Source: Luteimonas terrae
Lineage (GTDB): Bacteria > Pseudomonadota > Gammaproteobacteria > Xanthomonadales > Xanthomonadaceae
Assembly: GCF_004358165.1 (NCBI RefSeq)
Contig: NZ_SMTG01000002.1
Span: 1,798,001-1,862,000, forward strand
DNA length: 64,000 nt
Reading direction: 5' to 3'
Shown here: piece after piece, positions 32,901-39,314 of the stretch
Numbering within the stretch: position 1 is the first letter of the stretch
How the letters are laid out: each line of letters opens with the position of its first letter
Notes under the pieces: generated by a model
Seen by the model: only the letters and a program-made list of their open reading frames with translations
The model's database searches: none
What the model was told of the DNA's origin: nothing
Position numbers and translations under genes: made by a program

Positions 32901-33814
32901 GCCTTCCACATCCACTGCTTCAGATCCTTGGTGTCGGCGAACTCGACCTTGCGGATCGTCGTCACCGGCGTGGCGAGCAGCGGCGGCGCGGCGCCGTTCG
33001 ACCAGCCGTGGCGGAAGAGCCACGCGGCATGGCGGTTGTTGGGCGCGACTGATGCGGTCGGCGCGCGGAAGCTGCGCACCGCCTGCACGCCGCTGGCATC
33101 GAGCATGCGGTCGTGCACGCGGATGTCGTCGAAATCACTACCGCGCAGGAAGTTGTAGCGGCTCTGCACCTGGTGCGGCGCGAGGATGCGTGCGGCCAGG
33201 CCGAACTGGTCCAGGCCCGCGTCGTAGTCGAAGCCGGCCTGCGCATTCGCCGGGCGCGCCTCTCGCGCGACCTCGCGGCCATCGACGTACAGGCGCACGC
33301 CGATGGTCTCGTCCCAGGCAAACGCCACGTGCGTCCACGCATCGGCCGCGGGCACGCTGTCCATCTTGAACGACACGCGCGTGCGCGCCAGATTGGCGTC
33401 GGTCACGAATGCATCGAAACCTTCTCCGTTCCAGTCGATGCGCAGCCAGGCCATGTCCCAGCTGGAATGGTCGGCATAGCCGACGCGGAAGATCACGAAC
33501 GGCGCCTCGCCGACCGGATCGCGCGAGCGCCAGAAGAAGCTCAGCGTGCCGCGCGCGGCATCGATGTTGCCGGGCGCGTTCCACGACAGCACCCCGTCGT
33601 CGTCCCATTCGATCGCGCGGCCGCGCACGCCGTCGTCGACCAGGCGCACCTTGTCCTTGAAGTTCGGTACCGGATCGCCGACCGCGGTGTCGGCGACGAA
33701 ATCCTGATCGGCCGACACGTGGAACAGCAGGCGGGGCGTGTCGTCGGCATGGACGATGGCGGACAGGCCCAGCGCACAGGCGACGGCCAGGACTCGCTTC
33801 GACATCTGGTTCAA
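29990..33814 (-). CDS. Very large exported multidomain protein of unknown activity (LamG-like, helical core, CARDB-like end)
   Basis: A 1274-residue protein I cannot place in a named enzyme family. A signal peptide (about 1-24) is followed by a LamG/concanavalin-like domain (about 28-200), a beta-rich middle (about 240-610), a helical, possibly toroidal domain (about 620-1000) with conserved-looking acidic and aromatic clusters (EFGDFGGGISDDSDL near 731, NWFGGNKVYREPRW), then beta-sandwiches and a CARDB-like end from about 1160. Size, export and position beside PL10 and CE8 genes suggest a periplasmic lyase or hydrolase acting on pectin oligomers. TTG at 33814 has GAGGAG at ideal spacing; the ATG at 33805 is the alternative. 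Confidence 0.8.
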   Translation of the reverse strand: MNQMSKRVLAVACALGLSAIVHADDTPRLLFHVSADQDFVADTAVGDPVPNFKDKVRLVDDGVRGRAIEWDDDGVLSWNAPGNIDAARGTLSFFWRSRDPVGEAPFVIFRVGYADHSSWDMAWLRIDWNGEGFDAFVTDANLARTRVSFKMDSVPAADAWTHVAFAWDETIGVRLYVDGREVAREARPANAQAGFDYDAGLDQFGLAARILAPHQVQSRYNFLRGSDFDDIRVHDRMLDASGVQAVRSFRAPTASVAPNNRHAAWLFRHGWSNGAAPPLLATPVTTIRKVEFADTKDLKQWMWKATDGIAETTWPGVYNRSRLRGRDDYFQLPDWNTYVDGGKALDLTLPDEPFNRIELRGAAYGEASYGADAETLQPLFARPQGVVRTVDSFDTRRGGQLRFANTAQETPIQEIWAYHVSDAAEPEGSVKQAYTIRSNAEIDYTNLADLRSFIEGRYAPEERSMVLALPGRAAFRERRTPPVREAKQPIVHVLIPSGIGNAPAAQPLIRSWAHSWENMYDGLDGVAIDIPALDLPATHSVEGAAAIPLNIRIKDPIWPARDMIDVSVSVTPGQKRTLWLDLRDRILTDDSLWISIASAAPGFDAATLDGAEVRMVYKPREEAIAEHVADRFNQVRDNWGFLVEEHTTSKRQRLYQRVFADISDLLRVDPDHELGRRYWNYMSYNSQGLPPFEQPEAPAGVPLWAFRQLEDLKAVRRFIEWWIDERQVEFGDFGGGISDDSDLSQQWPGLALMGVMPDKINASITALADAAYANDMFAGGLSTIETDELHAYEEGINTNSAMALLNWGDPLTMTRLMETVHDLDEKIVLRNSQGHVLFSSNWFGGNKVYREPRWQWQKPYSFPVLHPAFLLGVFNADPTSRAMITGLADGYLAHAYTDEKGAWQLPNEINWATGERRGGDLFDGSGGADTMHLYWAAWRWTGDDRYLRPLQYRVDRSGPAGLSNLAENYVDVLGRREDWGKRLQQSADKGDTGVQSVFAWQQTGNKAYLEALHADGIQAKAMREYMNTEGHWWSDRVEAPSEFLQRARLGGLALRRNTTYPGHTVSWRFADDAQAEQVALLVSAPSREAFKVIAHNTGARTANAAMTGWNVAPGRWRITSGVDRNGDETIDGHAQTREVLLESSTSVDLSFAAGQTQVFEFELIEAGTPVELRADLGIGRGDVRVVDGAVEVTVHSLGHADAPGGVAILEDARGREFARADIPALAAPRDLQPRKATLRLAHAAGVDPRGGRVRIALPDDGEEVTRLNNVVEVR

Positions 33815-33858
33815 CTCGATCTCCTCGACAGCGCGCGCCGGCCGCGGCCGGCACGTCA

Positions 33859-34920
33859 TTACGGATTGTCGGCCTGACGGCCCTCCAGCGCATGGCGTTG
33901 GCGCCACTTGCGCAGGTCCCGCGCCAGCAGGGCCTGGGGCCACACGCCGTACCAGGCGTAGCCGGTGCGGCGTTCGGCCGACATGTCTTCCAACGACGCG
34001 ACGATGGTGCCGCCGCGGTCGACCAGCAGGGGCTGCTGCCGCTGCAGGTCGTAGAAACGCGCCCAGACCGTCGACCCCGGCCGGGCGATGAGCCGCACAG
34101 CGCGCGGGCGCTGGCCGGCGGTACCGACACGCTCGATCGCGGTGTCCTCCAGATCGTGCGCGTCGAACCAGCGTGCCGCGTGTTCGATCGCATCGACGAT
34201 GCGCGGCGACGGCGGCTGGCGCATCAGCAGGCGCACGATCGTCACCGACTCGGCGGTCGCCAGCGACGGCAGCTCGTAACTGCGGGCGGTGGCCGGCTGC
34301 AGCGTGGTCTCGTCGTACTGCGCGGCCCAGATGGTCGGTGTGCCGTCGATGCGCACCTGCAGATCGAGGATCAGTGCGAGTGCGCGCTCGACCGCGTTCG
34401 CGGCAGCCTCGCCGCGCAGCGGCTGCAACGATGCCACCGCGCCTTCGCCTTCGGCGATGTCCTGCAACAGGCCGACGACCTGGGTCATGGCGTCGTCGTT
34501 GAAGGTCACCTGGCCGCGATAGCTGGAACGGTCCGGATGGAACTGCGGCCAGCCGCCGTTGGCGTACTGCGCGGCGAGCAGATAGTCCACGCCGCGCACC
34601 GCGGCATCGCGATAGCGCGCGTCGCCATGCATGCGCCAGGCCTGGCTCAGATGCGCGATCTCGCGCGTCGTCGCATCGTTGTCGATGGTGGCGTCGTCGG
34701 CGCGGTCGGCCGCCGCGAGTGCGGCGACGGCGGCGGCCTCGAAGGGCTTGGCATAGTCGATCGCCTTGCCGTCGAGATGCTTGGGCCAGCCGCCCGACGC
34801 GGTCTGCGCCTGCAGCATGCGTTCGGCGACGGGATCGGCGCCGGCGGCGAACGCGCCGTGGGCGGCCAGCAGTCCGGCCACCAGCAGCGCGGCCTGCCAC
34901 GCACGCGTCGGACGTTTCAT
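33859..34920 (-). CDS. Pectate lyase, polysaccharide lyase family 10
   Basis: A 353-residue exported lyase with an alpha/alpha-toroid sequence signature. A signal peptide (about 1-25) is followed by family motifs QTASGGWPKHLD, IDNDATTREI, QYANGGWPQFHPD, VTFNDDAMTQV and EDMSAERRTGYAWYG. PL10 enzymes cut polygalacturonate by beta-elimination with calcium, leaving unsaturated ends that feed KduI/KduD after further trimming. The stop overlaps nothing but the gene starts within 4 nt of the pectinesterase end (34917), so the two are one operon. Probably a substrate of the type II secretion system or periplasmic. Confidence 0.93.
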   Translation of the reverse strand: MKRPTRAWQAALLVAGLLAAHGAFAAGADPVAERMLQAQTASGGWPKHLDGKAIDYAKPFEAAAVAALAAADRADDATIDNDATTREIAHLSQAWRMHGDARYRDAAVRGVDYLLAAQYANGGWPQFHPDRSSYRGQVTFNDDAMTQVVGLLQDIAEGEGAVASLQPLRGEAAANAVERALALILDLQVRIDGTPTIWAAQYDETTLQPATARSYELPSLATAESVTIVRLLMRQPPSPRIVDAIEHAARWFDAHDLEDTAIERVGTAGQRPRAVRLIARPGSTVWARFYDLQRQQPLLVDRGGTIVASLEDMSAERRTGYAWYGVWPQALLARDLRKWRQRHALEGRQADNP

Positions 34921-35912
34921 TCGAACGGTCTCCAGTCCTGCATCAGCGTGGCGGTGTCGGGACCGGCGTCAGTGTCGCGCAGCCACGACACGCGTCCTTG
35001 CAGTGCGCTGCCCGTCCCGGTGTTGGCATGCTCGGCGAACCGCGCGGTGTCCCGGTTCGCGGGCTTGCCCCAGTCGTGCCAGCCCTCGGACGGCACGGGT
35101 GCATCGATGCGGCAGCGTTCGAAGCGCGTGGCGCCGTGCGGGCGCCAGGGTCGACCGAGATGGACCCGGGTCACGGCCGGTGCGGCCGTGATCGTGCAGT
35201 CCCGGAACACGAAGCCGTGCGCCTGCTCCGCCGGCGTCGACGGTGCGGCGAGGTAACCGTCGCCGACCGAATGCAGCGTGCAACGCTCGAACAGCGCGGT
35301 CGCCGCGCCGAACACGTAGTCGACCGTGCCTTCGATGCGGCAATCGCGGAACCAGGCCCGCGTGCCGGCCTTGCGCAGGTACAGCGTGTCCTGGTGGCCG
35401 AGCAGATGCACGCCGTCGAAGGACGCGCGCGTACCGTCGACCACCAGCGCCACCGCCTGGCCGACGGGGCCGGCGTCGTTGGCGATGGTCAGGTGTTCGG
35501 CGTGGAAATCGTCGGCGCGGACGAACATTGTCGCCGAACCGTAGGTGCCGAAGGGCTGGCCGCTGCGCGGGTCGATCCGGGCAGCGTCATGGTCGTGCAC
35601 GATACGGGTCTGCGTCGCGCCCGCACCGGTGAGCCGCAACGCGGGCGCCCCGGGCGGCACGTCGACCACGCCGCGCCAGGTGCCGGCCGCGATCCGGATC
35701 GTGGCCGCATCACCCTGGGCGACGGCGGCTTCGATCGCTGCCTGCACGCTGCCGTACGCATCGGCGCCGGGGCCGACGTCGAACGTGCGTGCGGCCTGCG
35801 CCGACTGCGCGAACAACGCACACGACAGTGCGAGCCAGACACGCCCCCGCCACCGTCGCCGGAGCGACGGCAGCGGGTGACGCAGGGAGGCCTCAGAAGC
35901 GATAGCGCGCAC
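34917..35912 (-). CDS. Pectinesterase, carbohydrate esterase family 8
   Basis: A 331-residue pectin methylesterase with a beta-helix sequence. Conserved blocks are in order: YGSATMFV, GQAVALVVDG, HLLGHQDTLYL (catalytic Asp and Gln), GTVDYVFGAA (second Asp) and LGRPWRPHG (Arg and Trp). The N-terminus has Arg-rich residues and a hydrophobic stretch ending FAQSAQA, so it is exported. The best start is GTG at 35912, which overlaps the end of the receptor gene by 20 nt; a later GTG at 35840 is possible. It demethylates pectin so that the adjacent PL10 lyase can act. Confidence 0.92.
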   Translation of the reverse strand: MRAIASEASLRHPLPSLRRRWRGRVWLALSCALFAQSAQAARTFDVGPGADAYGSVQAAIEAAVAQGDAATIRIAAGTWRGVVDVPPGAPALRLTGAGATQTRIVHDHDAARIDPRSGQPFGTYGSATMFVRADDFHAEHLTIANDAGPVGQAVALVVDGTRASFDGVHLLGHQDTLYLRKAGTRAWFRDCRIEGTVDYVFGAATALFERCTLHSVGDGYLAAPSTPAEQAHGFVFRDCTITAAPAVTRVHLGRPWRPHGATRFERCRIDAPVPSEGWHDWGKPANRDTARFAEHANTGTGSALQGRVSWLRDTDAGPDTATLMQDWRPFE

Positions 35913-38900
35913 CGACGTAGTACTGGCGACCCGTCGTGGTGTAGCGGTCGGGCAGCATCAGGTCCGAATCGACGTAGCGGCGGTCGGGCGTGTCGAGCAG
36001 ATTGATCGCCTCGAACGTCAGGCTGAGCTTGTCGTTGACCTTCCAGGACGTGTTGAAGTCCACGTTGCGCACGGCGTGCTTGCCGGTCACGTCCGCGGTG
36101 CCGAACTGGTTGCCGTCGAGATCCCACACGTTCTCGCGGCTGAGGACCTCGCCGATGTAGCCGTCGCGATAGCTGGTCGACACGCGGGCGCTGAAGCGGC
36201 CGTCGTCGTAGTACAGCGTGGCGTTGTACGAGTTCGGCGACAGGTTCACCAGCTGGTTCTCGGTGACCTGGGTGACGATGGCGGTGTTGTTGCTGGCCGC
36301 GGTACTGAACAGATACTCGATGTCCGAATCGACGTGCGTGTAGTTCATCTGCACGCCGAACTTGCTCCAGAAGCCCGGCAGGAAGGTGAAGGGCTGCTGG
36401 TAGGTCAGCTCCCAGCCCTTCAGCGGACCGCCCGGCGTGTTGTAGTAGCTCTGCACGTTGAAGATGGTGTCGGCGGTGAAGCCCGGCGGCAGCAGGTCGA
36501 GCGAGTAGCCCAGATCCGACCAGGTGCTGAGCAGGCGGGTGCGCTGCACGTAGCTCTCGATGTCCTTGTAGAACACCGCCGCCGACAGCAGGCCGCCTTC
36601 GGCGAAGTACCACTCGGCGCTGAGGTCGTAGTTGGTCGAACGGAAGGGATCGAGCTTCGGATTGCCGAGGTTGATCGAGTAGTAGCGGCCGTCGTCGAAG
36701 AAGTTGGTCGGGCCGCCCGTCACGCTGGGCGACATGTAGGTCAGGGTCGGGCGGGCCATCGTCTTGGCCGCACCGAAACGCAGCACGAAGGTGTCGCTCA
36801 GATCCCAGGACAGGTTCAACGAGGGCAGCACGTCGGTGTAGTTGTGGCCGACGACGCTCTCGACGACGAAGCGGTCGCCCGCGGCGGACGTGGCATTGGC
36901 CACGCCGAACACACGCTCGCAGTTGGCCTCGCCGCCGGTGGGGCACGGCGCCCAGCCGGCCGCGCTGATCTGGGTCTTCACCAGGCGCACGCCGACATTG
37001 CCGCGCAGCGCGCGGTCGAGCAGATCGGTGTTGAAATCCAGCTGGGCGTAGGTCGCCATGCTGCGCTCGTTGACCGAGAAGTTGTTGTTGGCCGAACCGA
37101 AGTGGCCGATGCCGGCCAGTCGGTAGTCGCCGCCGGGCACGCCGTTGTCGGCGTTGCTGTAGATGTTCAGCGCCGCGGCGATCTTGTCGAAGTCCGGAAT
37201 CAGCCACGAGCCGGGCATGTTGCCCGAGAGGTTCTTGCCGAAGCCCTCGAGCGTGGTGCTCAGATCACCGATGGTCACACCGGCCGGCAGCGCCTGCGGC
37301 AGACGGCCGTAGCTGATGTGCCGGTACTCCTCGCTGCGCATGTCGTAGTCCTTCCACGCCAGGCCCGTGCGGAAGGTGAAGGTGGGATCGAGATCGAACG
37401 ACAGGTCGACCTTCGCCGAATCGAAGGCGTTGCTGACGTAGTTCGGGTTCAGGCGCACCTCGCTGATGTTCGCGCCGCGCGCGGTGCCGTTGCTGTTGAC
37501 CGGCACCGCGCCATAGCCGAGCCACTGCCAGGCACCGGCGCTGCCGGTGTCGAAGGGGAAGGTCATGCTCGGCATCTCGGGATTGCCGCGCAGGTCCAGC
37601 ACGAAGCCGTCGAGATTGGAATTGTCGAAGCTGACCATCGAGAACACCGGACGCGAATAGTCCGACGACGAATGACCGACCGTCGCGTCCAGACGCACGG
37701 CGTCGTTGAACCGGTGCTCGAGCTGCAGGCTGAACTGCTTGAACTCGGTCGACTCCTCGATCTGGCTCGACTCGGTGCGGAAGTCGACGTTGTCGAACAC
37801 CGCGTACTGCAGGCGGTTCCGATCGTCGACCTCGGCCTCGCGCACGACGATCTGGGTCTTGCCGCCGAGGTTCGCCGCGCGGTGCAGGTTGGCACCCAGC
37901 GAATCCTCGCGCTGGTCCTTCTCCAGCTTCGAGTACAGGCCGTCCACGCTCAGCAGGGTGTCGTCGCTGATGCGGAACTGGAACGCGCCGGTCACGCCTA
38001 GACGCTCGATGTCGTGCTGGGTGCGCACGTAGCGCGGATAGCGCGGAATCCACGCGTTGGTCGCCGTCTCGTAGGCGGCGATGTTCTCGGGCGTCGCCGC
38101 CGGACGCGGCAGGCCGGTGCCGCAATTGGCGGCGTCGATGCCGTAACCGCCGTAGCCGTTGTTGCGGTCCTGGTTGGCCTGGCTCCCGACGCCCGGACGG
38201 GTCTCGTTGGCCAGCGGATTGCGTGGCGTCTGCGGGTTGTAGCCGGCCGGCGAACAGAAGCCGTAGATGCCGTTGTTGGCCGCGTTGGACTGGTTCGAGT
38301 TGCGGTGGTTGCCGTGTTCCCAGCGGATCGGGTTGTAGCCTTCCTCGAAGATCGTGCGCTGGCTGTAGGAAGCCGACAGCAGTGCGCCGACGCGGCCGTC
38401 GGCCCAGGTGTTGCTGATCAGGCCGGAGATGCGCGGATCGCTTTCTTCCGACAGCTCGTTGTAGCCGACCTGCGCGCTGGCCGAGGCGCGGAAGCCCTTG
38501 AAGTCGAACGGGCGCGATCCGCGCAGATCGACCGTCGAACCCAGCGAGCCTTCGTCCATCTGCGCCGATTGGGTCTTGTTGACCTTGACCTGGCTGAAGA
38601 GTTCGGAGGCGAAGGTATTGAAGTCGAAGCCGCGCGAGCGGTTCACGCCGGCGCTGCCACTGCCGGCGGTGGCCAGTGCCTCGAGACCGTTCAGGCGCAC
38701 GCGGGTGAAGTCCGAGCCCAGGCCGCGCACGGAGATACGCTGGCCTTCGCCGCCCTCGCGATCGATCGAGATGCCGGCGATGCGCTGCAGCGATTCGGCG
38801 AGGTTCTGGTCGGGGAACTTGCCGATGTCCTCGGCGAAGATCGCATCGACCTGCTCCACGCTGTAGCGCTTCTCGTCGAGCGACTTCTGCAGGCTTTCGC

Positions 38901-39051
38901 GATAGCCGGTGACGGTCACCGCATCGAGATCCACGGCGCGCGCGTCCTGCGACGACTCCTGCGCGAGTACAGGCGACGCGAGCACGGCGGCGATACCGGC
39001 CGCAAGCAAGGTAACCGGTGTCTTCCGACGGTGACGGACGCGATCCATCAT
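35893..39051 (-). CDS. TonB-dependent receptor, pectin-locus receptor 1
   Basis: A 1052-residue outer-membrane receptor. An N-terminal signal region (RKTPVTLLAAGIAAVLASPVLAQE) is followed by a TonB-box-like LDAVTVTG, a plug (EDIGKFPDQNLAESLQRI, RGLGSDFTRVRLNG) and a long barrel ending in YVGARYRF. The segment DIGKFPDQNLAESL defines the large oligosaccharide-receptor class common in Xanthomonas, Caulobacter and Alteromonas sugar loci. It is first in an operon with the pectinesterase, pectate lyase and possibly the large unknown gene. Start: tandem ATGs at 39051 and 39048 with GGGGAG upstream. Likely cargo is oligogalacturonides. Confidence 0.93.
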   Translation of the reverse strand: MMDRVRHRRKTPVTLLAAGIAAVLASPVLAQESSQDARAVDLDAVTVTGYRESLQKSLDEKRYSVEQVDAIFAEDIGKFPDQNLAESLQRIAGISIDREGGEGQRISVRGLGSDFTRVRLNGLEALATAGSGSAGVNRSRGFDFNTFASELFSQVKVNKTQSAQMDEGSLGSTVDLRGSRPFDFKGFRASASAQVGYNELSEESDPRISGLISNTWADGRVGALLSASYSQRTIFEEGYNPIRWEHGNHRNSNQSNAANNGIYGFCSPAGYNPQTPRNPLANETRPGVGSQANQDRNNGYGGYGIDAANCGTGLPRPAATPENIAAYETATNAWIPRYPRYVRTQHDIERLGVTGAFQFRISDDTLLSVDGLYSKLEKDQREDSLGANLHRAANLGGKTQIVVREAEVDDRNRLQYAVFDNVDFRTESSQIEESTEFKQFSLQLEHRFNDAVRLDATVGHSSSDYSRPVFSMVSFDNSNLDGFVLDLRGNPEMPSMTFPFDTGSAGAWQWLGYGAVPVNSNGTARGANISEVRLNPNYVSNAFDSAKVDLSFDLDPTFTFRTGLAWKDYDMRSEEYRHISYGRLPQALPAGVTIGDLSTTLEGFGKNLSGNMPGSWLIPDFDKIAAALNIYSNADNGVPGGDYRLAGIGHFGSANNNFSVNERSMATYAQLDFNTDLLDRALRGNVGVRLVKTQISAAGWAPCPTGGEANCERVFGVANATSAAGDRFVVESVVGHNYTDVLPSLNLSWDLSDTFVLRFGAAKTMARPTLTYMSPSVTGGPTNFFDDGRYYSINLGNPKLDPFRSTNYDLSAEWYFAEGGLLSAAVFYKDIESYVQRTRLLSTWSDLGYSLDLLPPGFTADTIFNVQSYYNTPGGPLKGWELTYQQPFTFLPGFWSKFGVQMNYTHVDSDIEYLFSTAASNNTAIVTQVTENQLVNLSPNSYNATLYYDDGRFSARVSTSYRDGYIGEVLSRENVWDLDGNQFGTADVTGKHAVRNVDFNTSWKVNDKLSLTFEAINLLDTPDRRYVDSDLMLPDRYTTTGRQYYVGARYRF
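39010..39022 (-). promoter_or_regulatory. Operator-like sequence inside the 5' coding region of receptor 1
   Basis: Minus strand GACACCGGTTACC, encoding Thr-Pro-Val-Thr of the signal sequence, is identical over 13 bp to the kduI operator core. It lies inside a 20-bp block identical in the paralogue at 42061-42080. The codons used (ACA, GTT, TTG) are rare for such a GC-rich gene, hinting at a constraint on the DNA itself. Confidence 0.45.
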
Positions 39052-39124
39052 GGCTGTGCTCCCCGAGAAACGTGATGTGTTGCCGATGCCGGAGTGCGCC
39101 CTGCGCGTCTCCACGGCCGGAACG

Positions 39125-39197
39125 AATGACACCGCTGGTCATTCGAGGCGCGTACGCTAACAGCGTGACAGGCGTGCGACATCTTGCAACGCAACAA
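39125..39197 (-). promoter_or_regulatory. Promoter and operator of receptor 1
   Basis: Minus-strand elements, from the gene outwards: operator AATGACACCGCTGGTCATT (39125-39143, plus-strand reading), extended -10 TGTTAGCGT (hexamer 39154-39159), and box TTGCAACGCAACAA (39184-39197). The box centre falls at about -43.5. The operator would sit at about +4 to +22 and block early transcription. The remaining gap to 39263 shows nothing further. Confidence 0.65.
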
Positions 39198-39263
39198 GAC
39201 GGGGGCGGATGTCGCGAAAAGCAGCTGCGAACCCGGCATCCGCATGATTTCGGACGCACAAAA

Positions 39264-39293
39264 AAAAGCCGGAGCATTTCTGCTCCGGCTTTT
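39264..39293. terminator. Bidirectional intrinsic terminator after receptor 2
   Basis: Stem AAAAGCCGGAGCA/TGCTCCGGCTTTT with a 4-base loop, flanked by A-run and T-run, 20 bp beyond the receptor 2 stop. It ends transcription of receptor 2 on the minus strand and insulates the receptor 1 promoter region. Confidence 0.9.
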
Positions 39294-39314
39294 CGGTTTG
39301 CGTCAGTCGAACCG

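Noticed and set aside
29933-33052. Open frame of over 1000 codons on the plus strand opposite the 1274-residue gene
   Set aside because: Its translation is Arg/Ala/Val/His-rich without recognisable domains, and the minus-strand frame has a signal peptide, ribosome site and domain structure. Long antisense frames are expected in very GC-rich coding DNA.
34088-34279. Short plus-strand frames opposite the PL10 gene
   Set aside because: No start signals and no protein features; shadows of the pectate lyase frame.
36076-38001. 641-codon plus-strand open frame opposite receptor 1
   Set aside because: Low-information Val/Arg/Ala-rich translation; receptor 1 is supported by plug and barrel motifs throughout.
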